A stretch of DNA of 64,000 nt. Source: Absidia repens. Lineage: Eukaryota > Mucoromycota > Mucoromycetes > Mucorales > Cunninghamellaceae. Position 1 is the first letter of the stretch, and each line of letters starts with the position of its first letter. The notes beneath the pieces were generated by a model, which was not told where the DNA came from, ran no database searches, and saw only the letters and a list, made by a program, of their open reading frames with translations. The stretch lies in assembly GCA_002105175.1 (NCBI GenBank), contig MCGE01000004.1, forward strand, positions 124,001 through 188,000, read 5' to 3'. Position numbers and translations under genes: made by a program. Below are positions 11,660 through 25,100 of this stretch, piece after piece.

Positions 11660-12000
11660 AATTTACACTCCGTGTGGAGTTTTTATTTACTTGTTTTCCC
11701 AATTTTTTTTTTTTTTTCACTTTTCCTTCCCCTTCTTTTTTTTTTTTTTTCTTTCAGAACAAAAACCTTCCTTGCATCATGAATGGAGGTGGTGATGATC
11801 TAGGATTAGTGTTGGAACTTGAATAAGGGGCATTTTAAAAAATGCAATACAAACAGCATGGGGAAATCCTCTCATTTTGGATCTGCGATTTTGGAAACCA
11901 CCATTTTCCATCTTGGATGATTGTTATAAAACTCTCATTAGCTTAGCCTTAGTGTTAGTTGTCAAAGTTTACTTATGTATCGCAATAAACCTCATTTTGT
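11660..12000 (+). repeat. Dispersed repeat family, copy C
   Basis: The 5' block CTCCGTGTGGAGTTTTTATT at about 11668-11687 matches the CCGCCCACGTGAATTTTTGT block of other copies. A pyrimidine tract follows. The core variant (CATGGGGAAATCCTCTCATT) is at 11856-11883, then a GATTTTGGAAACC segment and a CATTAGCTTAG segment. AATAAA is at 11984-11989. It is one of the more diverged copies. Confidence 0.65.
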
Positions 12001-13184
12001 ATTTTTACTATTCATCTCTCTTATACATATTTGATTGTTTTGTCAAATGGGTTATACATGACGTGTAGAAAAGTCAACAACAACACAACCTAACCATAAT
12101 GCTCAGCGCTTAGTCTAATTGGTGTTTATATATATATGTATATATATTGAAATGTCAGCTAACCCCATTTGTTCTACGATACACGTTGGAACTGGTAATA
12201 TAAAATGAGCGTCAGTACTAGAGCTACAGCGGCCATTATGTATTCCTAGTCTCGACTTTTGCATTGACGTGCACTTTTTTTTTATTGGTCTCGAGCTTTC
12301 TCGTTTATACTGAAGATGTTAGGTTTTCGCCTATCGTTTTTCTAAGAGTGTGTAGGTATGTGTGTGAGCAGAAATATGGGGCATGTGTTAGGCGATTTTG
12401 CTCAATTGTGCTACTCAGCGCTCCATCTACTGTGCAAAGAGAGGGTTATAATAGAGACGTAAAATTTATCAAAAACAGTGATTTGTAATCCATCTACTGT
12501 TAGATTATGATATGTCTCTGATATTTAAAACATGCCGTGCAAGTGAATATTGAGGGCGCGGAAATCTAGAAGACTTGGACTGTATGATCAGGTCGAAAAT
12601 GCACTCAGCCAAGTTGATTTCGCCGATTTACATTTTTAACATGCCATATATCCACAGCCAAGGACAGACTTTAAATGTCATTATATTCCCACAAAACAAA
12701 CCTAAATAAATGACTACAATACCAAGTCAATACTATTGAGGTTATGCTATAAGGTACAGTATATCGTTGGCAAAAAAAGGGGTTACTAAAATAAGAAATT
12801 CTATTGTGCATGGATTGAAGTTCAGGTGTTTTTCGGATGATTATAAGACCCATCAGTCATGTACTGTACTATACCAAACAAATGTACCATTACTTCGTAC
12901 AGAAACTTTTTGCGCGAGTCCTGGATCTATGAACGATACATGCTTATAGTCCAATTGGTAAATGATAGGATACTGTGGGACCAATAATAATGATATGAAA
13001 GGGAAAACGAAATTGCATCGTTCTTCGGGATAATGTTATTACTCTAATGCTTAAAGCCATGCTATGTCCAGCAAAGAAAAGCAACCTTCCTGGAACCTTC
13101 CATTAGGGAGGGGGTTTTCATCGAAATGCAAAAGTTTTATCAGGGAAATGGTCGGTACCTGCGGCTCAGCGAGCGTCAACAAAA

Positions 13185-13830
13185 ATATTTCATATCCCGC
13201 ACATGTGGATTTTCATTTACTCTCCACTTTCTATTTTTCTCGCTCTCTTTCCTTTTTCTCTTTTTTTCTTTCTCTTTTTTCCTTATCATTCAACTTCTTT
13301 GAGATTGCCGTCAACTTAGATTAGGTTCAGGACTAGTTTAGAAGGTTTTCAGATTAGGGATTACAAGATGCATGGGGAAACCCTTTCATTTTGGATTCAA
13401 GATTTAGAACTATCATGAACTGGCTTTTTAAAGCCTCCATTAGTTTAGTTTTGTGTTATTAGTTTGCATATTGTTTGTACCTACTTCTGAATAAAATATG
13501 TTTCTTTTTACCTGGTTAGTGTCTCACATGTCTTGTGCAAGAGATCCATTTTTTCTTACTGTGTGCAATCATCCTTTTTGAAAATAATATTTATCGTTGT
13601 TGTTCAACAAACATTATTCTATTCATTCTCATGCATTGTACAATATATTAGCTTCCATTATACAATTGTACCAGTAGATTAGTGTTGACCTTTCTTCAGA
13701 CCTTCCTCATGCTACCCTCTTTTAGATCCCTTGTTAGAGTGGAATTTTCGCTCTTAGTTTAGTGATACCATATTCTTTCAATAAATATATCCTATTTATC
13801 AAACCATACTGTGTGACCTATTTGCTAGTA
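13185..13830 (+). repeat. Dispersed repeat family, copy D (well preserved)
   Basis: 5' block CCCGCACATGTGGATTTTCA at about 13196-13215. A long T/C tract follows to about 13290, then AACTTAGATTAGG and GACTAGTTTAGAAGG. The core GATGCATGGGGAAACCCTTT is at 13367-13386. Then come CATTAGTTTAG and a first AATAAA at 13490-13495. Further downstream are TTAGTGTTGACC and a second AATAAA at 13780-13785. The core could open a frame MHGETLSFW, but this frame stops after 16 codons and is not kept in other copies. Confidence 0.78.
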
Positions 13831-16628
13831 AGCGAAGTATTACTGTTACTTTTTTTTGAGTCCCATACCATAACACCCGTTTCCTATTCTCTTACTTTCC
13901 CTCAAAGCCCCAGCAGCCAATTGACCATTATAAGGCACTTTATACCAAACATGGCCTTATTATTCATAGAAGAATTATATTTATAAAGCTAGGCTATGCC
14001 ATGAGTGTACCTAATGCATACTGTAGAATATCTATCTCCCCTGCCTTCTGATTAGTGCCCTTTCTTAATAAAAAATATCAATTTGCAGGGCGGGTTTTTA
14101 AAGGGTGTGTCACTATACCTATTATGCACCAAGCTGTCTTTCCGTCATCATAAGCTATTCTCCTCACTGAGCAACTGACTGGGCAGGTATCGAGTACTTT
14201 CATATGAAGAATGCGGCTATTCTTTTTCTACCAACGATGTCAATCAACCAAGACCATGCTGCTGGAGTAGTCCCCAGGCTGGGCATATCGTATGTATCCA
14301 GCTGCTTTTTTTTTTTTTTTTTTTTGGGGGGGGGTTGAATGGGGCCACCTAATAAGGCGCAAAGTGATTAAAATTTTCTAATTCCATCTAAAAGCACACT
14401 GCAAAATATTTTTTGGCGCTGGGAATGCGAAATGGGATTGATCTTAAGCCATTGCCCACCAGGACGGACAAGCACATAAAAAAAAAAAAACTCGTTTTTC
14501 GCCAGCTCCACGGTGTTTAAGTCATCCCCGCCATGTTTTTTTTTTCTCTTGAAGTTTGGGAGTGCCAAGTTGGAGCCTCTCAAACCTAGCCCGGGGAATA
14601 ATTAGAGTGCTGTTGTTTTCAATCGTGTATCGAATTCGTTGATGTTACAATTACAAATGCCCATTCGGTATAACTTCAATTGCACAGTGGCTGTGTGAAA
14701 GAAAAAGTAGATTTATAGGTGGCTGCATAAATTTTGAGAAGGAAAACTATAACTGTGGACGGGGTTTAAGTTCCCGCCAATTTTTTTTAGGGAGAACACT
14801 TTTTTTCTCTAAACAGACTTATTGACTATGTGGACATATGGCTTGGGTAAGGAATAGTACACATCAGGGTGCACGATTGAATTTGACTAACAGTGCTCTT
14901 AGTATCCTGACTGTTGAATTTAGAGCGAACTGAATTGTCATATCAAAAGAAGAATGTCGATCCTTTTTTAGTCTCACTGAACCTTGTCTCATTATCAACA
15001 ACATGATCCCACATTGCGATAGTGAAAGCAGTTATTCAACTAGTGGAAAGATATGTAAACCAAGAACGGATAAAAAGCCACAAGACAAGGGTATATCGAA
15101 ATATATACTAACCTTTTAAATTCTCCTGGGCCCTCTCTCTCTTTCTTTAGTAGGATGGATATATGAACATCTTTCGATTATAAGCATATAAAGAAGTTGA
15201 CTCAAACCGATAGAATCAAACATACATACAAGTGAACTTGAATGATGGTTATTGGAAGCGCGGCACTCTGAAGCACATCGATCAACATATCGTACACGCC
15301 CCCATCAGACTATACCGCATTTGACGTGTCATTCTCAACAAACGTGTTGTCTATGTAAATACAGTACAACAATTGAAACAATGAAATGCTTGCGTGGAAA
15401 GAACTTTATCTCATCCCATTGTTTGCTTTTTGAATGACATAGATATACAAGGATGCTTGACAAAGCCAGATGACCAAATATTTCAAGGTAATATGATGAT
15501 GATGATTGTGATGGTGACATATGATCTTCATTGATTCACCACTTCTTCTTTCAAAGTAGCACGAAACATGAAGACTAGCACTTGCTCTGGATTTCAAGCT
15601 AGTATGAGTTTAGTTGATTATGAATTTAGATATATACTGTAGTGCTAGTTATTTTAAAAATAAAAAGTCCTGGTTTTTTGCCACTATTATGGTGATATTC
15701 ATGTTTTGATTATATTTAGTATTTATTACTACTATTTGTGATACAATGTCCAATTTTTTTTTTAATATTAAAGTAACGAAACAGGTACTTGATCGTGGAT
15801 GAGCCAGCAATACGTCAAATCGTTTATTTATTATAGCCAACTTTATGCCACGTACTGTAATCGAACGATAAAAAGGACATATCGTACATACATGAATATC
15901 GATAAAATAAAGGGATACATGTTAGCAATTAGGTGGAGCTATGTCAGATGAAGGTGAAAAATTTAATGAAGCCCCTGTTACCCCGCTTTATTTGCTTATT
16001 TGTTTTTGATATTTGATTTATTTATATGAATCTGTTTGGTATTTGACTTTATCACCGGATTCTACATCACTGTGTTATGTATGTATGTATAAATATATGT
16101 GCTGTACAGTCTTTGAGAAAATAAAAGTATTTGTTTTTTAATTTGTCATGAATTTGGAATGTCAGAGTTGCACCTTGTTATCTTTGACACTAGAGAATTC
16201 AGGGGGGTTGCCGAGAATGAGATATACGATTCTTGAAAGTGATGATCCTTTTTTTTTTTTTTTTTTTTTTTCATAAGACAAACAGACATGCATAATAATT
16301 AGGCATGTTATAGAATAGGTAGAAGAACAAAAAAAAAGAAAAAGAAAATAGCGTCACTCAAGTAGTAAAAGATACACTACCAAAATGAAGGGTCTCGTTT
16401 CTATGTCTCATGTATTCATTATGAGACAAAATCCTTTTAAAAAAGGTTGTTTTTTGTAATACTTGTATGGTATGGGACATAGTCAACTGTAGGAAGTCAT
16501 CGATTCCCTGTACTGTATTTTACTTATATTCTTAACCGGGTAAATGAAAAAAAAAAATCATTCATATGCAATACGCACACTTGTTACTTTTTTCGACAGT
16601 ATTGAAAAATGACAAATTTTTTTGCGTT

Positions 16629-16643
16629 GGCGGCATTTGAAAA
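16629..16643 (+). promoter_or_regulatory. Recurrent upstream motif GGCGGCATTTGAAAA
   Basis: It lies 122 bp upstream of the zinc-finger/DUF3020 start codon, in the same orientation as the site upstream of the first acetate transporter. The 12-base heart GCGGCRTTTGAA recurs elsewhere in this window, both upstream of genes and in repeats. Confidence 0.4.
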
Positions 16644-16764
16644 TGGTAAATGAAAAAAAGGACATAAAAATTGTTATTTTTACTTTTTTACTTTTCTTTC
16701 TCTTTCTTTACATTTGTACTATTTTATCCTTGCTTTTTTTTAATTTTGTTATACACAAGAAATA

Positions 16765-18010
16765 ATGGCACAACATGATGATTTCACAAGAGTCTATTCT
16801 TGCACCCAATGCCCTAAAAGTAAGTAGTAAAATCAAAACATCTATTGTCATTCCCTTTTATTAACTTAACCCTGCTTTTTTTTAGTGTTTGCCACACGAT
16901 CAAATTTGTAAGTATTTTTCCAGTGGATAGATTTGTTTTGATATGCACTCATCAAAATATTGATCCCTTTTATGTTTTATCATCCATTTACTCATTCAGT
17001 TGCATTTTTTTTTTTTTTTAGAAAACGTCATATGGAAAACCCCAACATTCACAACATTCCTTATGTCAGGAGTCGCGACCAGAAAAGATGGAAAGGACAT
17101 GCAAAAAAGGTGGTCTCCAAGGAAGAAACTACTGAAAGGTAAGTTATTTTCGCTTTACATACACGTATACAAATGGATGATCAACTGACACGTCTCCCTC
17201 TCTCTGACTCTTTTTTGTTTTAAAATAAACAGAATGCGAAAATGGCGTGCAGAAAACCGTGAAAAAAATCGACAAAATGATTTACGGTGCCGGGTATACA
17301 GATTGGCAAAATTCAAGTTTGGCAATGAAGACTCTATGGAAAAGCAAACATTTATCAGAGACGAAATTATTCGACGATTGGGTAGAAGAATCAACACCAA
17401 GCCAAAACAAGTATCTTCGTCCTCCTCCTCCCCTGTCTCTTCATCAAGCTCAGCCTTTTCATCCGCATCACCACCACCTACTCAACATCGTATCTCACAT
17501 CGTCGTCTTCGTCGATTGACCAAAACTACAATTCATAACACCAATATGGATATCAGCACTGACAACAATGAAGAGGAAGACGACCAAGAAGAAGAATTTG
17601 AAGACGAAGAAAACCGCGTATGGAAATCAGAACTGCCCTTTTACAACATGCCGCACCAAAAGATTGAACTACCATCCATTGATTCGTTGTGTCCTCCTTT
17701 GGTGTCAAGCACTAATTTACGTCGACGAACAAGTAGTAGCAGTGAAAGCAGCATCAGCACCACAGACGATTCTTCAACAACATCTTCGTCATCAGCTTCC
17801 ACTTTATCAACAGCCCTTGTTTTACCTCCTGTCCACACCTTCCTTTATCCATCATATCAAGAATCCTTTGCAAGCCATGATAATGTCAAATATGCCAACA
17901 ATTCAAAGATATTGGATGAATTTGTCGGTGTTGTATTAGACTACGCTCAAGAAGATCATGATCACCAGCATCACCATCGTCATCACCATCAGCAGCAACA
18001 GCATAATTGA
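16765..18010 (+). CDS. C2H2-like zinc finger plus DUF3020 putative transcription factor
   Basis: Four exons, 16765-16819, 16886-16907, 17022-17138 and 17233-18010, give 323 aa. Residues 13-36 form a finger-like C-x2-C-x3-F-x5-L-x2-H-x6-H; the last spacing is longer than the usual x3-5. This small domain is spread over three exons, one only 22 nt long. Residues 66-95 (WRAENREKNRQNDLRCRVY...) match the DUF3020 motif of fungal nuclear proteins. After this come Ser-rich runs, an acidic stretch (about 112-128) and a His/Gln-rich C-terminal tail. The likely role is a DNA-binding regulator; targets are unknown. The start is the first ATG after a pyrimidine tract. AATAAA is at about 18149-18154. The family call for DUF3020 is from memory of the motif. 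Confidence 0.8.
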
Positions 18011-19173
18011 TCTCCTCTTGGATATATTCTTTCCCCCTCCCCCTTCATTCCATTGACATTATTCCTGTGTATACCCTCATCCCTCTATCTGTCCCCCCTT
18101 AGTTTCCTTTTTTTAATATTTTTTTTTATTTTCTTTTTATCATTCTTTAATAAACAAAACAAATAAACATACATACAAATTTATCCATTTATAATATCTG
18201 ATTTGTCTCGCTGTGTGTATTGTTTTTACTTTTTACTTTTATTTTTGCGTGCGATTTAGTCTTCAACCACGTTGCAGTGAATGCATTAACTTTTTTTAAA
18301 TCCCCGCTTCACATCAATCTTTTTAAAGAAAATTTTGTTGGTCCCTAAAAAAGTACACCTTGCTTCCAAAATAACAGTACTAAGATGAAGGTACTATACC
18401 AGGTGACTTGTATTACTTGTGTGATTGATAAACATGTGTAGCACACAATACATATTGATAAAAGTATGAATAGCTTTAAGGAAGGCCGATACAACTGAAG
18501 AGTACGGACGGTATGGGGTGAAAAAAAAAGAAAAGAATGCTTAGGTCAAGAGAAAAAGAGCTAATCGCTCAACTCAGCAAACTATGATGCATATACCCGG
18601 TGCCCGACTTCTGATGAGGTTAAAAAAAAAGTGACCAGGTATGACGATGATGAACAATGCCTTGTTATGAACGTCATCTTTTCTCTATGTCTTTCACTCG
18701 CTCACTCACTCTCTCTTCACTTCCAGAACCGCTTTAATATGAAAAAAAAATACCTCTTGATGAAAACACAATTTTATCATTGATTTCAGTTAGGCTTGCG
18801 TAGTTGGCTGATTGTACAGTTAGTTTTGAAAAAATTGCCGCAGGTCTTCGGTTTCGTCGGGATTTAAATATACGCTCCAAATTTCAGAGGACCGATGTTT
18901 TTTTTCTCTCGCTTTCTCTTTTCTTCCTTGCCTTTTTTTTTCTCCCTCTCTTCATTTTCAAATTCTACCTTTTTATATTTATTTTTTTTACTCAACTCTT
19001 CACATTGTATAAAGCACTATCATTGGCAAACATCCCTTGTATACTGATATTGTTTTGGTAAGTTCATTATGCTTTCCTTTCCTTTTCTTTTTACAATATG
19101 GTATATTTTACTGCTGACGTGTCTAACTAACCTTTTTTGATATATATACACATGTATACTTTTAGTCTCGATC
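18011..19173. other. Intergenic region: zinc-finger gene 3' UTR and TOM1 promoter
   Basis: After the zinc-finger gene's poly(A) signal the sequence is AT-rich without repeat cores. From about 18840 it resembles a promoter: CGTCGGGATTTAAATATA, then a T/C tract. A probable 5' UTR intron of the next gene runs 19058-19165 (GTAAGTTC donor, CTAACTAAC branch site, TTTTAG acceptor), which puts the transcription start upstream of 19058. Confidence 0.5.
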
Positions 19174-22100
19174 ATGAAGATCAAAAAGACTCCTTCAAAA
19201 AAACTGGCTCCTTTGGTAATACAACAATAATATACAATACAATGAAACAGTTCAAAAGAGATCACACATTGAACCTGCTTTTGGATACCTGACTATTACT
19301 AACTTATGTCTTTTCATTACCATTATCTTTTGTAGCCTCCACCGCTGCGTGATGTGATTAAACACTTGGAAGAAGATACTGAAACTCACATACCCAAATT
19401 AATCGAACAGTTGGACAAATGGATATATCCGCGCGGTGATCTCTTTCATTGGGTGGGGGTGCTGAATCGTTTTGACGCCATCTTACAACGAATCTGTGAT
19501 GAATACAAACTGGACACCATACAATCCACCGACTTTGATCCTACAACAAAAACGTTGATTTTATCTATTGCTAATCTTAGTCTTACTCTCTTTGAACATT
19601 GTACAAACCGAAATATATATAATTCCTATGAAGTAAGTTTACTTGCGTGTGCGTGAGGTACGTATGTGGGAGCTACGTTTACTGACCTTTGTGTTCTATA
19701 TTATATTAGCATTTGACCTCATTACTCAACACTACTGATATGGACGTTTTGGAAACTATTTTACGATTCATGCTTCGTCCTGCTCAACGTGTCAATAACC
19801 CAAGGGCGATTCGCTCCAGCTTCGTTGCACCACAAGACAAGTTACTGGAACTAGCTCGTGGTTGGTCTATTCCCTATCAAGATCTGGAATCCCTATGCAA
19901 TGATCAATTCACTCCCGATAATGAAATGCTCACCATTAAGCTACAATTCTATCGAACGCGTACCAATCCTCCAACCAGCACAGACGACAGCAACAAAGGC
20001 AAGGCTTCCACCAACATCACCACCCCCTCCTCCGACTCCAATAACGAACAAGATGAAGGTGTGCATATTGTGACCGAAAATATCTCTCAAAAGGAAAAGA
20101 AATCTGATTTGGAGTGGTTTACTTTATTGGTGAAACAGCATGACATCCCAAAGGAATATCACTTTGAACTACTCAACAGGATCCGAATCGCAAACAACAT
20201 TGGTGTGCCGTCTAGGAGAAAACAGTTGGTGATCTCTCAGTTGACTGCATTATCCATCATGGGTAAGAAAATAAAAAGAATTGGACCTGGGTACTTTTCT
20301 GTGTCAATTTTCAAGCATTACTAATCAATCTTTTAACTTGTTATAGCTCATACCGCTTCGGAATCAACAGCTCAGAATAAGGTATTTGTGTATGAACCGC
20401 ATCTTGTCTCCCATCTGGCCGACGCTGTTAACCCATCAAAACCAATCTCTTATGTAAGCCATGAAAACGACGGAAAAACATCTTGTACCTCTTTACTCAC
20501 GTTGTTTTTTTTTTTTCTTTCTATATAGGATGTCCAAACATATGCTCTATACGCCTTGGATGCTATATCAAGACACCGCACGAAATTGAATGAAATCCTT
20601 CATGCGTTCAATGCTTCAGCAAATCATGGTACCCTATTACATATCTTGAGACAAATCAACAACCATCCCGGATCTGAAGGTAATATATATTTAAAATGAA
20701 TGATTTGGGTCGCCATAAAAATCTCACTGTTATTTTCAATCAGGCTTTCCGAATGACTTTTTGGAATCTTTGTTTACCTTCCTGTCCTATATTCTACAAA
20801 CTCAGCCTGGTGGCCAAATGCTTATGACAGCTGGTATCATTCCAACTCTATTGAATATTGTCGATAATCAACAATCCATTCACTTGAAGGTAACATACAG
20901 TCGGCAATTTTGGATAATCGGGTGATACACGATTTTGGGTCAGGGAAACTCATTAAGTGCTTTTTATTTTATGGTACTAATAGAATGTCACCAAGGTGGT
21001 TGGACTGCTGGACACAATTGTAAACTCTATTACAACATCATTCTCAGCATTTTGTAATGCAAATGGCTTGGACATATTGCTGAACCGAATCAAGGTAAGA
21101 TGTGATCAGTTAAAAAAAGTTGATTGCTCTGTATATACTAACTCGTCTGCTTCTTTTAATAGAGTGAAGTGACTCAAGGTATAGAAAATGCAACGACTAC
21201 AGTGACTATGGAAGGTGTGGAGGCTGCTGAAGCTAAGCTTGCAGAACAAGATCTAGCTACTGGAGCTTTGGCCCCCTACGATCGTGTATCTCTTGTCAAA
21301 ACCATGCTCAAATTCTTGATCCGTATGATGGATTCCACTGGAACTGCTGATGGCTTACGGAACCTCATTGACTCCTCAGCTCCTTCTTCGTTGAAACAAG
21401 TGATTGAAAACCCCAAAGTATTTGGAAATAGCGTCTTCGCGTTAGGTAATAAAGAAAAAGAAAAAAGAGAATATTGGGGGGGATCGAATTAACTCTTATT
21501 TTTTTATAGCAACCAATGTAACGTCTACCTTTATTCACAACGAGCCAACATCTCTTGCCATTCTTCAAGAACAAAAACTTCCACAAAGCTTCCTTCAAAC
21601 AATCTCGTGCTATGAAAACCCCAATGGAGAAGTGCTTGTTGCTGCTGTGCATGCTTTTGGTGCGTTATGCCTTAATGGTCAAGGTCTTCAAATGTTCAAC
21701 GATATCAAACCTCTGCCCCACTTTTTTGATTTGATGACTTCCCACGACATTTTACGGAATCCTGCCGAAATTGATAGTGCAACAGTCTTGGGTAACACAA
21801 TGGATGAATTGATTCGCCACCATCCCTCTCTGCGACCCGATGTTTTTCAATGTGTCACACAAATGATCAAAAATGTGCTCGATATGGGACAACAAGATAT
21901 TGGCAAACCAAGCGACAACGGTCATCTTTTGCGTCTCATGAAAACAGAAGACAGTAATGATGTGGATATGGAAGCTGATGAAAATAAAAACAAGGTGGAT
22001 GATAAAGTGGAATGTTTATTGGTCTCTTTTATTGATTTGGTATCAAGAGTAAGTTTATTTGTCCCAAAAAATACCAACACAACCTTATAAATGTATTCTC

Positions 22101-25100
22101 ATTTATTTATTTATATCATATATAGTTTCTTGAAGGATTATTTCAAAATCAATCCAATATTCGTGAATTCGTGAAAGACCGTTGCCCTGAAATGCTTTTA
22201 GACTACTTCACCTTACCCATGTTACCCGCTGATTTCTCGGTCTCCATTGCCTCAGACTCTCTCTCATATCTCTTCCGCATGATTGCTGAAGTTAGCCCTA
22301 TTCCGACTGTTTTGGCTATTGTGGAAAAAGTCAGATCTTCTGTGAAGTTTATTTTGGAAGGTCATTCGTCAAGAAACAAGAGTCTTGTTAGTAACTTCAT
22401 TGATGTTAAAGGTAAGCACAAAAAGCTAAAACAAAAAGAATACTACAGGAACGTAATCTAATATGATTCATGTCTTTATCGTAGTCAACGAAACTGAAAA
22501 AATCAAAGAAGGCAATGAACTACTTCGCCAATTTGTTGTCATGTATGGCTATGTGGGACTTTTGGCTAATATTTGTTGCTCCTCTATCCTTACTCATGGC
22601 AAAAATGGTATTACTTTGGTCAACGAATTTACCTCCCAGCCAGATAATGACAATATTATCTTACTATTGGGCCAGTTGCATCGGTAGGTTAAAAAAACTA
22701 AAAGCTGAGGTGAACAAACCGTGTATTGACGATGTGTTTTTATTTTATTTTATTAGAACTGCCGTTTGGGAAAACATTTTATTAAGGGAATCAGTACCAA
22801 AATCCTGGTATAACTTCAAATCGACCAAAAAATCCGGCAATACCCGTTCTGACAATCCTTTGGGAATATCTGGTTTTGACTCGAATCGGACTACGGATGA
22901 AAGCACGTCAGCTGCAGCACCATCGTCAAGCACTCCCAATACTTCGGCAGCAAATGATATGGATACAACAGAAGAAAAGGAACCTGATGCTAAGGACCCT
23001 CGAATTATCAACACCAAGCATTTCAAGATGTTTCTGGGCGAAATTCCACAAGCTTTGACTCCTATATTCCAAGGTAAGAAAGAAATGAAAAAAGGTTCAG
23101 TAAAAAGAATACGAATCCTAATGTTGTATTGTAATTTGTTTTAGGGCTGAACAAAGTCACTGCCGGTCGTCGAAGTCTCGATAACAGTCAAATCGGGCAA
23201 TCCTTCAAGTTGGCTGGATACATCGCCGAAGCTTTGAAAGACAATATTTCTTGGCCTTGTGTTATGTCTGATGATGCCCCTCATTGCAAGTATGATTATC
23301 TGGCCTCTATGTTTTCTCTCGTGTCAATGCTTATTTTGGATGATCGTGCCACACCTTCCCTTCATGTGCCTTTGGCTGTTACTTTCGACAAAAATGGCGG
23401 CACCAAGTTGTTGACCGACACGCTGAACAAGTTATGGGAATCGGCTGAATCTATTGAATCTATTCCTGTTGCAGATCGCTCCACCTCTGACCAAGAAGAT
23501 TTGTTACCTCGTATCGATGCTAGTATTGAACTTCTTTTGGCCGTCTTACTCAATATCAGCTCGGTCAAACTGCTAATGGATTCTCCTCATACCATGCACT
23601 TGACCAAATCCAAAGATCGATCAGCGCCCGACTACTTGGAACCGCGTGAATGGAATATTTCTGTATCACTCCGTGTGGCCACTATCCGCAAGCATCTCCA
23701 CAGCAAGTACTTTTACAAGTTCCCCAAGCAGGTGCTGCGAATGTATATCAAGGTGCTTACCCAGTTGATGTCAAATGATATTGGGAAATCGAAACAAGAT
23801 GATGGAATGATGCCTGGTGGATCAGGGTCGGTCTTCAACAGTAACAACGTTATTCATTTTGGGCTTGGCGGAAGCAGTGGCAACACAGGAAGCTCCCTAC
23901 CAACATCAACACCTTCACCTTTCAACATTATCAGGACTCCTGTGGTACCTAACGAAGCAGGTGTACAAACCCTGGTAGATATGGGATTCAATCGCCCTGG
24001 TGCCGAACAAGCGATGATTCGATGCAACAACCAAATTTCCCGTGCAGTGGATTATCTCTTTAGCCATCCAACAGCCTTACTTGCTAGCTCCAACAATACT
24101 TCCCGAAATCGCAACAACAACAACACCACCACCACTTCTGAACAATCAACGCAAGAATCATCTGCAACTACAAGCGCTAACAGCAACGACGGCAACCAGC
24201 AAGATAATGCTACCTCTGACGCAGTTGGAGATTCTCAAGGTCAGGCACCCGAAGAACACCGTGCAACAGGTCCTCATGATGAAAATCGTGACGCCGATGA
24301 TGGCAACAGCGATGAGGATGGTGATGCTGAACATAGCGACATCCATGAAGACGAAGATGAAGATGGTGACCAACACATGGATGAAGATGATGACGAATTC
24401 AGCGAAGAAGACGGTCTAGGTGAATTTGACCATGATGGCGTCGATGGTGTGGATAGCGATATTCTTTACGATGATGATGACGAAATCAGGCTTGAATCGT
24501 CTCTACCTTTCGGTCTCGCTTCTTCCAGCCACCAATCAACAAATGATGATGATGATGGCTCTGCACCAGGTACATCGAACAACAAAGGCAAAAACAAGGC
24601 TAGTCAACAACAAGAATCCGAGGATCTCAAAACTCTCAAGGATGTACGCAACAACTTACGACAGGAACTTCCAGAAATATTACTACAACTGGTGGACGAA
24701 CGTGACGATATGATTTTCGATGTTCATGCATTATTGGTGGTGATTTGCAAAGACGATGATGAAAATCTCACTCGCGCCAAGTCGGTCATGTCTTCTTTGG
24801 TGGATCGTGTGCAAAAATCTTTGGACAAGGATGAGATCTCGTATATGAAGGTATGCAGTCAACTCCGGTTAATGGCCTTACTACTCAAGGACTCTCCTTT
24901 CCATGCTACCATTCCTGACATCGCGTTACGCATGAACTGCCTGTTTGATATTATTGAAAAATCTCAATCTGATCTTGCTGACTCATCCACTCCTACTCCT
25001 ACGTGGTTAGCATCTGCGCTTCTGGTGTTGGAAATGTTTATCTGTCAAGCTGACGAGCCCAAGGAAGTACGAATGATCAACGACAATGAACACAAGGACG

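Larger units (their letters stand above)
11408..16764. other. 5.3-kb gene-poor region with two dispersed-repeat copies
   Basis: Repeat copies C (about 11660-12000) and D (about 13185-13830) lie here, both on the plus strand. A TA-rich microsatellite is at about 12127-12150. Two sites of the GCGGG-TTTTTAAA type lie near 14088, and T/G runs lie near 14307-14335. The last 150 bp are the promoter of the zinc-finger gene, with GGCGGCATTTGAAAA at 16629. I see no supported protein gene across 13.9-16.7 kb; open frames there are short and lack splice or family signals. Confidence 0.55.

Noticed and set aside
12095..12965. tRNA-like A-box sequences (TAGTCTAATTGG near 12111 and TAGTCCAATTGG near 12947)
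   Set aside because: No matching B box (GGTTCGANNCC) or acceptor stem follows at the right distance, so no tRNA can be folded.
13367..13420. Small reading frame MHGETLSFW starting in the repeat core
   Set aside because: The frame ends early and differs between copies; copy E has a one-base change that shifts it, and copy F stops quickly. The conservation is at the DNA or RNA level.
24042..24713. Long overlapping open frames in other frames of TOM1, UBM and acidic regions
   Set aside because: They are shadows of low-complexity Asp/Glu/Gln coding sequence in the real frame (Met/Ile/Thr-rich antisense or shifted products).
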